Assembly (NCBI RefSeq): GCF_009730915.1
Contig: NC_052488.1
Span: forward strand, 21,694,305 to 21,758,304
Direction: 5' to 3'
DNA: 64,000 nt
Origin: Dioscorea cayenensis subsp. rotundata
Taxonomy: Eukaryota > Streptophyta > Magnoliopsida > Dioscoreales > Dioscoreaceae
A program made the translations under genes and the position numbers. The notes below the pieces were generated by a model. It saw only the letters and a program-made list of their open reading frames with translations, ran no database searches and was not told the DNA's origin. Below are positions 25,288-36,896 of the stretch, piece by piece (positions within the stretch are counted from its first letter, which is position 1; every line of letters starts with the position of its first letter).

Positions 25288-28155
25288 TTAATATTGTTGT
25301 CTTCTAAAAAATGGTTTCTGACAAATGAGTAGCTTCGCGTCGCTGTTACTCTCAAGATCTATCAAGCGTGCATCCCATTTTAATTGCGTCGTCATAGTTC
25401 TTGCTTCTTCGATCAGAGGAACGGTATCATGAAGTATCAACCAACCCTGCAACAACACCAGTGTTTTATTACTTATGTATCTAACTCAATGTAATTTAAG
25501 TCAAAATCCACGTATTCATTCCTTGTAGTGAGTTCAAAGAGTAAAAATTGGTGAAATTAACTACACTGTACCTCGGGTCGAAGAATACGATCCACCTCTA
25601 ATAGTATATCAGTTATAGAGCACCTGCGTCGCGGATGTGCCTCTAGGGAAAGCAATCCTTCAGCATGTACCATATCATATGTTCTCGGATATGTTGGAAA
25701 TGCTTCACACCTAGTAAAAAAATGAAAATCATATGACAAGAAGCAATCATCTTTTGCTTATAAACCAACAAATTCACATGCATAGAAGACAGTTGGTGAA
25801 ACATACCAATCATGCTGAACACCGATGAATCCTCTGTCAAGGATGAGGGGAAGATGGTCAGGACCACTTGTTGGCACCACATTCATGACCCACACAGACT
25901 TGCCAGCATCCAACAAAGCAGCATTTAAACCGCCGAACCTTGCATTCATGTCAAGCACATTCCTGAGCATGTTGAAAGGAGGGGAAGGATCCTCGTCACC
26001 AGGTCTCTTAGGATGATCGGAAAATATCAGAGGTGATAGGAGAGACCAATAATTACGAATGACAGCATTCCAGTATACAGTATCCTCAGCAAAGTCCTCT
26101 GGGTGTACACCTGATGAAGGGCAGAAATTATGTCATTGTCAGTTGTCACAGCAGTAAACAAAAAATTAAATCATCACAATCTTACCATATAAATTGAGTT
26201 CAGTGGAATTCAAGTTAGCTTGCAAAGGCCAAGGTCTTCGGTCTTCAATAGGTATCCATCGTTGACTTCTGGTTCCTCTAATGCAATGCTGTAAAGGTTG
26301 ATAAAAAGGAGATTCAATGTCATGACTCTTCTCACAGAATGTGGGACCAAATTTCCTACAAGATTTCATCATATGATATTTTGTTAAGATACCATTAGAT
26401 CATAAAGCATTACAGAAAAAATTGGATATCGGAGGATTATGTACCGATAGTTGTAACATTTTTTTCTACTAGTCTTCTTCCACACAATAGTTTCGTCTTG
26501 TTGTGACAACATGTCCCAGCAAAGACTCTCAGCGAATTCCCGGATAAATGCCCACTTCTCACTATCTTTATCCCTTGCTGTTCGGTGAGAACTAGCAGCC
26601 GAAGTCCATACAAAGTAACCTCCTGGCCTTAAGAGTCTGTCAACTTCAACTAAGAAAATACCATCTGCAACAATAATTCAGAAATGTGATCCTTATTATG
26701 CATGATCACATACACACTCAAGTCCTGAATCTCAAATAGAAAACAACTCTAATATATTGGTCTGTACCATTCATCTCCCATTCAATTCCACATCTTGTAC
26801 AATGCAGCATATCAAAGGACAGATATGGAAATGGTAGCTGTTTTGATGTGAAAGAAGCAAGGATAGCAGGAATGCCTCTTTCTAGTGTAATTTGAACTTG
26901 ACTACCAGAGGACTCATAGTTAGCGATGCACAGAGTCAGCACTTGTTTTGTGAAGAGGTATGCTCCAAAGCTACCAAATCCACATCCTATGTCTAACACT
27001 GTTCTGACCTGCAGGATCAAAATTGAAACTTGTATCATGAAAAAGATTAAACTCATGTTCAAATGATAAGGAGTCACTAGTTTGAGAAGACAAGTGACAG
27101 TGTGGCCTAAAATTGCTCTAACTTGAGCCAAGCTTTAGAGGAACCTGAAGCATTATCCAAATTCACAAATTTTATACATTATACTATCAGTAATTTTCAT
27201 CAGAAAAGCTTAATTTGATATTGATGAACCTTTGGTTTTCTTTGTGATCTTGTTCCTATATCCTCTTAGTCACCATAAGCACATATATATGGTTACACTT
27301 CAAATTAATCTAACAGATAAAATAAATGAATGTTAAGAAAGGATGAACTCACTCCAGCCTCATTGAAATTTGATTCATTCATTAACCCTATCATTTCTGC
27401 AATTTGATGTGCATAGTCTTCTACTCCATCAACCATAAGAGAATCCGAACGGAATGAGATTTGCTCTTCTTCCACCATCATCCTACAGTAAGAACTCATA
27501 TAAGCTGAATAAACAAAGCTCAATAAGCAAAGAATACCATCAATTGATGAAAAATATACCTCTTCATCAAGCTCCCAGAGGAGAACTCATGCCCTGTGAT
27601 CTTCACATTCTCCTTCCAGATGAAGTCTCTCCCAGTTGGCCACCTCAGTGGAATCCTATAATTCCTTGGAGGCAAAACTAAACAATTGTGATCCCTATTC
27701 GGTCCCTGAATACATGTTCGATCATACTGAACTAGTCTATCTGGATCTACTACATCTGACTTCTCTGAGACATTGCAGTAACAAGGAACATAGTCTTCAT
27801 ACTCAGGTGAGCAGAATTCAAGCTCTCTCAATTTAGTACCTCCAAGTGACATATCACTGATCACTGAGAGTTCGGCAACAAGGTTCTCTTGCAGCCGCCG
27901 ATAACCTCGAAACACATTGCCACCAGATGTAGCAGATATAGAAGCAGCCCAGTAGAGAGAACCTGATAAAGCAAGCACCACAATAAGGAGTACACCAAGC
28001 TTAGGAAAGAAATGAGTTATACCAAGAGGAGTCCGGGGAGCTCCAAATCCATTTTCAAGTGAACCCTTTGTGTAATTCTGATAAAATGGGCAGCCTTGGC
28101 CAGAGATCCGGCTGCCATTGGAGAACCCCCGGGGGAGATGCACTTTCATTCCCAT
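25288..28155 (-). CDS. probable pectin methyltransferase of the PMT/QUA2 (TSD2) family, eight exons
   Basis: Exons on the minus strand are 28155-27560, 27482-27353, 27008-26768, 26664-26445, 26355-26186, 26110-25807, 25710-25572 and 25446-25288: 1959 nt, 652 residues, all phases closing. It is a type II membrane protein: a short cytosolic lead, one span ([14 protein letters not shown]), then a lumenal DUF248 methyltransferase domain. Motif I is [15 protein letters not shown], with [53 protein letters not shown] and [19 protein letters not shown]2 is the closest family member I recognise ([20 protein letters not shown]), a Golgi enzyme needed for homogalacturonan methylation and cell adhesion. 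The leader contains a GA tract (CT on the plus strand, 28757-28785). No defect seen. Confidence 0.93.
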
Positions 28156-28755
28156 AAAGTCTACTCTAAAACCAATCTCAAAGAAAGCTCAAACCTTGAT
28201 TTTGGATATCAAATGCACAAAATCAAAATGATAAGGATCCAAGGAATGCATTTATTGCCGGGGATGGGGCCATCCATGTCACAGACAGCAGGGAAAGAGG
28301 AAAGGAAGGAGCTTTTTCCAAAAGGAAGAGTTATGAAGCCCCATTCCAATCCAATGTTGGAATAGCACTGAGGATTGAGATTTTCACAGAACTCACAGAG
28401 CACCAAAATGATGAAACAAACAAACACAAGAACCCTAGTGAGCAAATCAAGCACAATAAATGCTCCCACCTTTCTTCACGGAAACTGGATCTGGCAAGCA
28501 AGAGAAATACAAAAATTCAAGCTTTTTTCACTTGCTAATGAAGAAGAAGAAGGGAAACCTCCCCTAATTATGCTTCTCTGAAGAAAAAGAGAAACGAATA
28601 CTAAGATTTATTGGAGAAAAGTACCATAAAGATCCGAGCTTTTTCAAAGGAGGAAACACTCTCAAGAGGTGCCTTCAGAGAAGCATTATAAGATTGCACC
28701 TATCAAAGAGACAAGCTTTTTCCTCTTTCTTCTTTCTTGTCTTTGCTGTTGTCCC

Positions 28756-28787
<32 letters not shown>

Positions 28788-29372
28788 AATATATTTCCCT
28801 GGAAATAAGGAAAGGAGGAGATTGAGCTGTGGATCTGGCCATTGGAGGGACGACAAAAGCTTGGATCTTTAGCAAACTAGCAATGCTTGTTAATCATTAT
28901 ATTAATAATATTTACTAATTGTGATTATTATTAGTATAAGTTGTTGGTAATCACTTTTTTTTTGGTGCTTGATTGTGATGGGATGCAAATTTATGTCAGG
29001 ACTTAGGAATGAAGGATGGCATGGTTCAATGAACTGTAGTTATTTGGGAATGAATGTCACTGACATTGGATTGAATGAGATTAGATTTACTGCATGTGAA
29101 TTACTGCATGTGAGGCGCTACTGCAAGTCTGAATGGGTTCATGTGAGTGAACAGTTATGAAGATTGTGAACCTTGTTGTTTTGTGAAAAAAAATAATTTT
29201 ATCGCATGTTTTAAACTTTTAATCGAGTGTTGATTTTCACTATTCATGTTTATTTATTCAAAGAATTAATATTGATTTTATAATTAAGTTTATCTAATGA
29301 ACATGGTCATTTGTTATTATAGCACATTCTTCTTAATTTGGTGAAAATAAAAAATTAAAAAAAATTTGTTTT
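28156..29372. other. leader and promoter of the methyltransferase; spacer
   Basis: 28156-28870 is the likely leader with at least one intron and a (CT)n tract at 28757-28785. 28870-29372 is AT-rich with no gene. Confidence 0.4.
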
Positions 29373-29456
29373 GGGGTGAGAGAGGCTCGAACTCTCGACC
29401 TCAGGATTTCTCTAAAGCTATGAGACCTACGCGCTAGCCAACTGCGCCACCACCCC
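29373..29456 (-). tRNA. trnM-CAU: elongator tRNA-Met (CAT) with intron
   Basis: The minus strand reads GGGGTGGTGGCGCAGTTGG at the 5' end and CTCTCTCACCCC at the 3' end, giving a full acceptor stem. The D arm, T arm (GTCGAGAGTTCGAGCCTC) and anticodon loop CTCATAA are clear once an intron of about 11 nt (GCTTTAGAGAA) after position 37 is removed. Plant elongator tRNA-Met genes carry an intron at this place. The A box (TGGCGCAGTTGG) and B box (GTTCGAGCC) for Pol III are intact, and a T run lies downstream on the minus strand (29361-29372). Confidence 0.95.
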
Positions 29457-29988
29457 GTTGTGATGATGGTCTGTTTTTTCTGTTTTTAATCAAATTGTAA
29501 ATCATTGACTGTCAGCAAAGCAGAGAATGTTAGCAACATAATCAACTTCCAGAGAAGTGAGTTATAGCCGGTTGGATCACCGATCACATCATCAAAATAA
29601 TTACATATTTGCACTATTTCTAGTAAACACTCTATGATCACTAACCTTGATGCACATACCTCTCAATTCCTCTCTTAATCTTTCATACCCAAAGATAGAG
29701 AAAGCAAAGGAGCAGAAGAATTTAATGAAGAAAACCATGGAGGTTGCTTTCCTGCAACCACCACATTCTCCAAGCCTTACTCAATCTAGGTTTTCTTTTA
29801 TTAATCAAACAAAAATCAACATCAAACTCTGCATATCAAGTTCTCATTGCCAGACTTCTCTTCCTAGTTCCTACCACTCACTACCATGTTTAGTTTGTTA
29901 CCAAACAATTAAAATCAATGGCACCTTCTTTCCTAGCTATATATAATCCCAGACACAGTGCATCCATCCATCTAAGCTCTACATCATC
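29457..29988. other. promoter region of the WIP zinc-finger gene
   Basis: No coding potential. A TATATAATCC stretch at 29939-29948, about 40-50 bp before the start codon, may be the TATA region or leader. Confidence 0.4.
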
Positions 29989-30742
29989 ATGGAATCCCAT
30001 AACACTGATCCTGGACCTCTTGAGCCACTCCCTTTAATCAACTACTTCCTCCACTCTTCAACTGTGCATGAGCACCTGGATGTTAATGAAGAAGAAGAAG
30101 GTGATAATGGAGTAGAACTAGAACTAGGCCTTCCTATACTCAGTTCATTCGGAAATTCCGAAAAGCCGGAAACTGGAAAGCAGAAGGAAGAAGAAACCCG
30201 ATGGTATTGGATACCAACTCCTGAGCAAATCCTCACTGAATTCACCACCTTTTCCTGTCATGTGTGCAAGAAAACATTCAACAGATACAACAACTTGCAG
30301 GTATTATATATTAACATAACTAGATATCATGTTATTAGATTGAAAAACTTACTGGTTTGAATGAATTCAGATGCATATGTGGGGGCATGGGTCAGAGTAC
30401 AGGCAAGAGAGCAAGTTAGTAAGAGGAGTTCAACCAAGAGTGGTGGTAGGATTGGCATGCTACTGCTGTGAAGAAGGGTGTAAGAATAATATAAGGCACC
30501 CAAAGGCTAAGCCATTGAAGGATATGAGAACTCTGAGAACACATTATAAGAGGAAGCACGGAGCTAAGAGCTTTGGATGTAGGAGGTGTGGGAGGCTTTG
30601 GGCAGTGAAAGGGGATTGGAGGACACATGAGAAGAATTGTGGTAAAGTTTGGTTATGTCAATGTGGTGCTGATTTTAAGCATAAGAGATCACTTACAGAT
30701 CATATTAAAGCTTTTGGATTTGGTCATGTTAGTATTGTCTGA
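29989..30742 (+). CDS. WIP-type C2H2 zinc-finger transcription factor, two exons
   Basis: Exons are 29989-30300 and 30371-30742, 227 residues, with the intron at the usual WIP position inside the first finger ([11 protein letters not shown]). The N-part is acidic ([18 protein letters not shown]). The namesake motif is [10 protein letters not shown]. The conserved C-terminal half has four finger-like units: CHVCKKTF...[16 protein letters not shown]...[27 protein letters not shown] and [19 protein letters not shown] proteins such as TT1, NTT and DOT5 act in the nucleus on seed-coat, transmitting-tract and vein patterning. This one is shorter than usual (family mostly 300 or more), the N-terminal region being reduced. 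Which WIP clade it belongs to cannot be told here. Confidence 0.93.
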
Positions 30743-32376
30743 TTTCTAGTTGGTGAATTTTCCTTTTTGGGAGGCTTGTGTTTTTAAATATGTATGAACT
30801 AGATATATATAGGCATGTCTCACTGTTTACTGTTATACAGGATTGTAATTTACCCCGACAAAGTACATTGTATTAGCCTGGAAATGAAAGACCAAGATGT
30901 ATGGATGAGGGATAATATGATAAATCCCATCTACTGCATGATCATTCTCACAAGATAATACCTATATATATATATATATATATATAGCAAAAATCACCAA
31001 AATTATATCAAGAACCTGTAAATAGAGAAAGCGTTCATTTTTAGAGGCAAATTTATGGCGTCAAGATCATCAAATATCAAAAAGAACTGTAATAGTAATG
31101 CCACTCCTTCTATGAGTTTTATCTGGGAAATGATTTAAAGAGAAAAAAGGAAAAAACAAAGCACTTCCCCCAGCATTATCAGGCAAAGGGTTTATGCTAT
31201 CCCATCAAATTTGAAGGCCAATGAACACATTTTATGTGAGAAAAACAGCCTCATAAAAATATTAGAGAATGAAAGAATAGCCCCATTCACAAAACTTCAA
31301 ACAGAAATAACAAGAGGTAAAACATTGCCAACATCAACCTAATGAAAAAATCAAGCATAATTGGTATAATTCACAACTCCGCACATGACTATAACAAAGC
31401 ATAATTGCAGACTATAAATCTTAAACAAGGCAAAGCAATCAAATGAACCATCCACTGCCATAACTGTGTTTCTTGCCCATTGATCCACTCCCAATATATC
31501 AGAAATTCCGGTGATCCAGCCTACACTTCAGGAACAAAATTCATCCAACAAATTAAAATACAATATGACAAGGATGATAGCTTCAAGTACGTTAATGTTG
31601 AGCTACATCTAACAAAATCAAATGATTCAAATTCTCACATAAAATCTCTCTAATTCTTTTGTCTAAATCTTTACTATACAAATCACTTTTTCAGTTGCCT
31701 TACCATACAAACGGAGAAAAAAAAAAATTCAAATCAGTTCCCCCAGCAACAAATCCTATCCCATAATAAAACTTTAGGTTATTTGATCTAACTTTTGGCC
31801 ATAAAAACTTCTTACAAGTTCAATAAATCATGTTATCCAAGAGGAAACATTAGCCAACTTCAATCCAATACAGGTAAGGAACTAACATTCTATTGGTTTT
31901 CCTAGTATTTCTTATACAAATCTAAATTTAGGTATATGTAGCAAATGGTCCTAAGCTAAAGCATTCCATTTTGTTGAAGGAATGAATACAATCAATGGCA
32001 ACAACACAAGGAAAAAAAAAATACCAACAATTCTTCTTCTCCAATGAAGAGATGATAATCCACATTATATTTTCCATGAAAAAAATATATATATAAATAA
32101 AAGGCATCATTTTGAAACATAGAAAGGTCATACCACATGGAAACACCCATCAAAGTCTTAATTTGTGATTATATGAAAATTTAATACATGGCATAGAAGT
32201 ACTATGTTCAAGATGACAAACAAATCAAGCCAAGAAATTGGCCATCTGATTAACAGAATTTAGTTACATCAATTCAAAGATACATTTTTTTTTTTCTCAG
32301 TATTCAACGAAACCCTAGCTCCAAGAAAGGATGGATCTAAAGAAATCAAGAAGATACCTTTCCATCAGATGCCGGA
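30743..32376. other. spacer between WIP and PRA1 genes
   Basis: 30743-30900 is the WIP 3' UTR. The rest is AT-rich, with an (AT)n run at 30963-30986 and no gene. 32200-32376 is the PRA1 3' UTR. An AAACCCTA word at 32311 is on the wrong side of PRA1 to be its promoter element. Confidence 0.45.
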
Positions 32377-33021
32377 TCAAACGCGGACAGCGACAGCCGC
32401 AGCAGGAGACGGAGATCCACCGAGGAATGACAAGAAGCCGGTGGTAGCGCTTCCTGATTCCGGATCATCAAGAAACAGGTCCTCCGGCATGCGGAACGCG
32501 CCGTGGGCGCAAATGATCGCGGCTCCGACCATCAGAGCAGATATAATGGTAGATCCCACGGAAGTCAGGAAGACGACGATGATGGTCAAGAGGGTAAGGC
32601 CGCCGAGAGTCTCACGGTCACTGAAGGTGCGACCGAGGAGGACAAGAGGTTGATCGGAGGGGCGGAAAAGGTAGAGGAAGCACCAGGAAGCGAGGAGGAA
32701 GAGGAGGACGAGGAGGGCTCCGGGGTTGGAGAGGAGAGAAAGGCCCAGAGCGGCGGCGAGGAGGGCGGAGTAGTTGGCACGGAAGTAGGGGAGGTTCTTG
32801 CGAAGTCGAGAGGTAGCGTCAGAGAGGGACTCGGGGCGGGAGAAGGCGGAGCGATCGAGGACCTCGGACCAGGGACGACCTTGGGCGAGGACACGGCGGA
32901 CGGAATCGGTGACGCCGGTGATGAATTGGCGGACGGCCGGGGTGGTTGCCGGCGTTGGAGAGGGGTTGGTGGTTATCGGGATCACGGCGGGGACGGAGGC
33001 GGGGGCTGGGGTGGACGCCAT
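32377..33021 (-). CDS. PRA1: PRA1 family protein (prenylated Rab acceptor)
   Basis: An intronless 214-residue protein on the minus strand, like most plant PRA1 genes. A Pro/Thr-rich lead is followed by RPWSEVLDRSAFSRPESL, the plant PRA1 signature, then LRKNLPYFRANY and two hydrophobic hairpins (about residues 85-120 and 135-175), and the AHGAFRMPEDLFLDD motif. PRA1 proteins sit in ER, Golgi and endosomal membranes and help recruit prenylated Rab GTPases. The B subfamily fits best. The gene is clearly GC-rich against an AT-rich surround. Confidence 0.93.
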   Translation of the reverse strand: MASTPAPASVPAVIPITTNPSPTPATTPAVRQFITGVTDSVRRVLAQGRPWSEVLDRSAFSRPESLSDATSRLRKNLPYFRANYSALLAAALGLSLLSNPGALLVLLFLLASWCFLYLFRPSDQPLVLLGRTFSDRETLGGLTLLTIIVVFLTSVGSTIISALMVGAAIICAHGAFRMPEDLFLDDPESGSATTGFLSFLGGSPSPAAAVAVRV

Positions 33022-33478
33022 TGGAGTCCAAGATGCGAAGCTTGGGATTTGAGATCTGGAGAAGAAGGCGGAGGGAAGGTGAAGGATATTTATAAATAAA
33101 TATTTAGAATTTTTCGATGGTTTATTTTAGCTTAACGCGTTCTGGTGGTTCTTTGTTTGCAAATTGCAATGGACGGTGGGGATTTGTTTTAGCTTTTCTC
33201 GTTTGCTGAGATGAGATATTCAGGAACCACCGACTAAATTATATTATTATTTATATTTGTTATTGAATGGTTTTGGGAGTTGGCATTTGTTTTATATTAA
33301 AAAAAATTCTTGAGATCAGTTTGCTGGTCATATCTAATATCTTTATCTTCATATCAGTAACATGATTCTTTGGATATTCAATATATATATATAATAAAAA
33401 ATCAAATGAATTTACAATTCATTAAAAAATAAAAATAGAGAATTTTTTTTTTTGGAAAATTTATGGCAGTAAAGATCT
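33022..33478. other. PRA1 promoter and AT-rich spacer
   Basis: 33022-33200 is the PRA1 leader and core promoter. The rest is AT-rich with no gene. Confidence 0.4.
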
Positions 33479-33546
33479 ATATCCGACTACCCACAGTGGT
33501 TTATCTAAAAAAAATAAAAAAAATAAAAAAATATCTGACTACCCAC
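33479..33546 (+). mobile_element. minimal LINE insertion: about 12 bp of element plus poly(A), flanked by a 16-bp duplication
   Basis: The 16 bp at 33479-33494 and 33531-33546 match at 15 of 16 positions (ATATC[C/T]GACTACCCAC). Between them are only AGTGGTTTATCT and an A-rich tail with interspersed T. The element part is the same GTGGTTTATC end seen in other LINE copies in this window. It is a target-primed reverse transcription event that aborted almost at once. Confidence 0.8.
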
Positions 33547-33992
33547 GCTCATAAATAATATATATGTACATTGCTTTTAAAAAGTTGTCCCATTATTCAT
33601 AATAACGCAAGCATCATCTTAATTTTAGCCCATCTATATTTCCGGTCAAATTCTCCCATTCAAGCAGGCATTGACCCCTTGATTCTAGATTAAATATTCT
33701 ATTTTTCTTTCGCTTCTATCTAAAAAGAAGGTTTGACACTAGAATACTAGTCTACGAGGAACTTTCTCCACATAAGTATTAGCAAGGCTTAATTCCAAAG
33801 TAAGCGACCAAACCCCGATCTCCGCAAAGTCCAATTTCCATGCCCCAATTGCTAGTATTTGGACCTTTGGTATAAATCACCCCGTATACAATATAAATTT
33901 ATTGTCTCAAAATCATTTTAGCATAAAATGTACTATTATAGATCAGATTTTACGAGTGTCGAGAGTTGGTCTAAAATTGTTAAAATATGAAT

Positions 33993-34024
<32 letters not shown>

Positions 34025-35032
34025 TTTTCACACATCAATGAATCCTCTCTAAAATTTTATTTTATGAAAATTTGTAAAATTTAACATAAAAGATCTCGTG
34101 AACAGTACTACAGCATGGGGCTCTATAAGTCAGTCCGCCATCACTCAAATGTATATATAGATGCATACACAGTAACACAGCGCATTATACATCATCGTAA
34201 AAGCAGTGAGAAGAAAGGTCTCATTCTCAGACTCTGATTAATGAGACCGGAATTTATGATGAAAATTCTATGTTTAACCATGTTAAGCATTCAGACACAA
34301 AAGTGGAAAGGCTACCAACTATAAAGAATAAAAAAATAATAATAAACACGATAACGCTTCCAAATGAACCAGCGTGCCATTGCATTTAGAGCCACAACAA
34401 AACCAGGGAAACGTGCCTATGATCCAAAATCCCAAGACAAACAATCACCGACATCGTAAGTCACGAGAAAACCCTTACTACAGAGGCTTATCACAAGCCA
34501 AAATAGCACCCTGCATTTAATAAACATAAGATGAATAGATTTGACAAAGCAAACCACAAGACAGGCAAGGGTCATCAGAACCGAGACAAATACTCTGCGA
34601 GTGCGAATCAATAAGGGAATAATTCTAATTTCCCAAAAAACATAAAGACTACTACTTTGGTGCAACACTAATCTCATCCTCATTAGCATGCCAGGGCCAA
34701 ACTTGCTCATACAAATCAACAATAACATATCTATGACTACCAAGTTTTAACAACATAAAAAAGTTAAACACATCCTGTAACATGTCCATCATTCCACAAT
34801 TTGTTCTCTAACACCTTCATCACCAAAACCAGTCTTATGTTTGGAGCTATTCTATAACCCATTGTTTTCTTATAAAAGACATCACTTAAGATTCACATCT
34901 TGATAACAACAAATCTAATAAGATGAAAAAAAAAATACTTACAAATAAACTACTCATCTAATATTTCCACTCACTAAACAACAACAATATACACCAACTC
35001 CACTAGATGATAACAAACAGCATGCAATCAAA
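33547..35032. other. spacer with (AAT)n microsatellite and EXO70B 3' flank
   Basis: No gene. An (AAT/TAA)n run lies at about 33988-34023. 34800-35032 is the probable EXO70B 3' UTR. Confidence 0.45.
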
Positions 35033-36796
35033 CTAAGGCCTCCGAATACTACTACTCCCTTGAAACAAGTCTCCAATCCTGGTCTCCACATCCTCCACAC
35101 TAAACATCAACAACTGCTTCTCCACCCCTCTCCCACCCTCCACCACCCTCAACCTCCCCAAGAACCCCTCGTACGCCGGCACCACCATCCCCACAGACGC
35201 CTCTCTCAGCTCCTGCCGCAACCGCTCGTCGGGGACTACCCACCCTCGCTGCTCACTCCACACGTCCTCTAAGTACCCATTGAATAATCTCAATCTCTCC
35301 CTCATCGCCTTCCCAGATCCTCCGCCACCGGGGCCGTCCGTTTTCAGCACCGCCACCACCTTCCCCCACGCCATGCGCTGGTACTCCGTCATCCACCGCC
35401 GGAGCCTCGCTGCCTCCCTCCGCGCCCATTCCTCCCCTAACAATGCCCCTAGCTCCCCGTCCCTTGCCTTTTGGCTTATGTACCTCCCGTTGTTCATCAA
35501 GAACACAAGGCTCAAGGATGGATCTTTGTACACCTTGGATTTTGCCTCTAAGTTTGATTGGAGTACTTCCATGATCCATGCGATCTGGACTGCGAGTGAG
35601 GATGATGGACGATCGAGATCGGTGGCGGCCAGGCCACTGCCGCCGTCATCGTCCATGACTTGCTCTAAGGTGCGACGCGAAGCGCAGGCTGCGCGGAGGT
35701 AGTTCATAACGTACCTGGTGATCGGGTGCAGCCCACCGCCGGGGACTGACGCCTTTGCCGGATCTCGCCGGATTAGGTTCTCGAGCTCCATGAATATCCC
35801 GCGTATTGCCGCCCCGAGCCCCTTCCAGATCGCGAAGGCCTCTGATCGGAGAAAGGATGAGTACTGATCTGAGAAGAGGGACTCGATCTCAGGAATGAGG
35901 TCGCGGACAGCTTCGTACATGTCGAGGACCTTGAAGAGCCGTTCCGGCGCACGGCTCACTACGGCGACGGCATCGGCGAAGCCGAGAAGCTGGATCGCTG
36001 TACCGCGGCATGCTTCAGCGAAGGCAAGGTCTGCGGCCTGAGAGAGTCCGGCGAAGACCTTGTCGCAGAGGCGCCGCTCGCTTGGGAAGAGAATCCGCAC
36101 CGCAACGCTCATGGCTCTGACCCAGCGCGCGATCTCGTCTTCAAGTTCGACCCACGGGGTCGCTTGCAGCTCCTCCGAGGTCCGCGCGCGGATCCCGAGC
36201 CGAGAAACACTCTCGTCGAGGAAATCACGGCGGGAGAGCGCGTAAGTGTGCGCGCACTCTTTCGCGAACCCGGCGGCGACCATCCGGGTGGCGATCGAGT
36301 GGAGATCGGCTACGGTGCCCGGCGGGATGGCGTCGATAATAATATCGTAGTCGGCGACGGGGTAAGCCACGGGGATGGGATCCTCCCCGTCTGAATCATC
36401 CTCCTCATCACCGGAGTCAATTGTGCCGGCGGGCTGCTCGATGAGCATCCGGAACTCCTCCTCCAGCCGAAGCATGCACTGCTGAAGAAGATCATCAGCG
36501 CGGGGATGAAGACCCCCAGCAGCGATCAGATCATCAAGGGCGGAAAGGAACTCAGATGCAGCACCGGAGTCAGACCAGATGGGACGATCGGAAGAAACAT
36601 ACGCGCGAAGCCGGCGCTCGAGTGATGACAACGCCGGGTGCTCATCCGAGAGCTTCTCGCGGGAGAAGCGACCATCAAAGTTGGAGAAGATTTGGAGGAT
36701 GTCATCGGCCATGGTGTCAGTACGTCCTAAGGTTCTCGCGATGTGGCGCGCCATGGCAATGAGCTTGTCCTCGCCGTCTTCCCCCATTCTCTCCAT
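35033..36796 (-). CDS. EXO70B1: exocyst subunit EXO70, B1-like
   Basis: An intronless frame of 587 residues from the first ATG at 36796 (MERMGEDGED); a second ATG at 36787 is also possible. The N-end DKLIAMARHIARTLG and MADDILQIFSNFDGRFSREK, then DYDIIIDAIPPGTV, ILFPSERRLCDKVF, FMELENLIRRDPAKASVPGG, HPITRYVMNYLRAAC and VYKDPSLSLVFLMNNGRYI match EXO70B1. The C-terminal CorEx region ends FSVEDVETRIGDLFQGSS. EXO70 tethers secretory vesicles to the plasma membrane via PI(4,5)P2; B1 also acts in autophagy and immunity. The gene is GC-rich and intronless, as EXO70B genes usually are. A telomere-like repeat sits in its leader. Confidence 0.95.
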   Translation of the reverse strand: MERMGEDGEDKLIAMARHIARTLGRTDTMADDILQIFSNFDGRFSREKLSDEHPALSSLERRLRAYVSSDRPIWSDSGAASEFLSALDDLIAAGGLHPRADDLLQQCMLRLEEEFRMLIEQPAGTIDSGDEEDDSDGEDPIPVAYPVADYDIIIDAIPPGTVADLHSIATRMVAAGFAKECAHTYALSRRDFLDESVSRLGIRARTSEELQATPWVELEDEIARWVRAMSVAVRILFPSERRLCDKVFAGLSQAADLAFAEACRGTAIQLLGFADAVAVVSRAPERLFKVLDMYEAVRDLIPEIESLFSDQYSSFLRSEAFAIWKGLGAAIRGIFMELENLIRRDPAKASVPGGGLHPITRYVMNYLRAACASRRTLEQVMDDDGGSGLAATDLDRPSSSLAVQIAWIMEVLQSNLEAKSKVYKDPSLSLVFLMNNGRYISQKARDGELGALLGEEWARREAARLRRWMTEYQRMAWGKVVAVLKTDGPGGGGSGKAMRERLRLFNGYLEDVWSEQRGWVVPDERLRQELREASVGMVVPAYEGFLGRLRVVEGGRGVEKQLLMFSVEDVETRIGDLFQGSSSIRRP

Positions 36797-36871
36797 TCTC
36801 ACAGTCTTGAACTTCAAACCAGGTACGCTTTCCGTCTTCTACTTCTCGTCGTCTTCGTACATGGATGAGAA

Positions 36872-36896
36872 TTAGGGTTAGGGTTAGGGTTAGGGT
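36872..36896 (-). promoter_or_regulatory. TTAGGG x4 tract (telo-box type) in the EXO70B leader
   Basis: Four tandem TTAGGG units on the plus strand, i.e. CCCTAA on the coding strand, about 75 bp before the start codon. Short CCCTAA tracts in plant leaders act as telo-boxes. The unit is TTAGGG, not the TTTAGGG of most plant telomeres. Confidence 0.6.

Noticed and set aside
29647-29946. 99-codon plus-strand frame before the WIP gene
   Set aside because: Low-complexity Ser/Leu frame in promoter DNA with no domain; the WIP start is well supported.
32503-33099. 198-codon plus-strand frame, Glu/Gly-rich
   Set aside because: It is the antisense shadow of the GC-rich PRA1 gene; it has no family character.
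35280-35702. 140-codon plus-strand frame inside EXO70B
   Set aside because: Antisense of a highly conserved EXO70 domain in GC-rich DNA.
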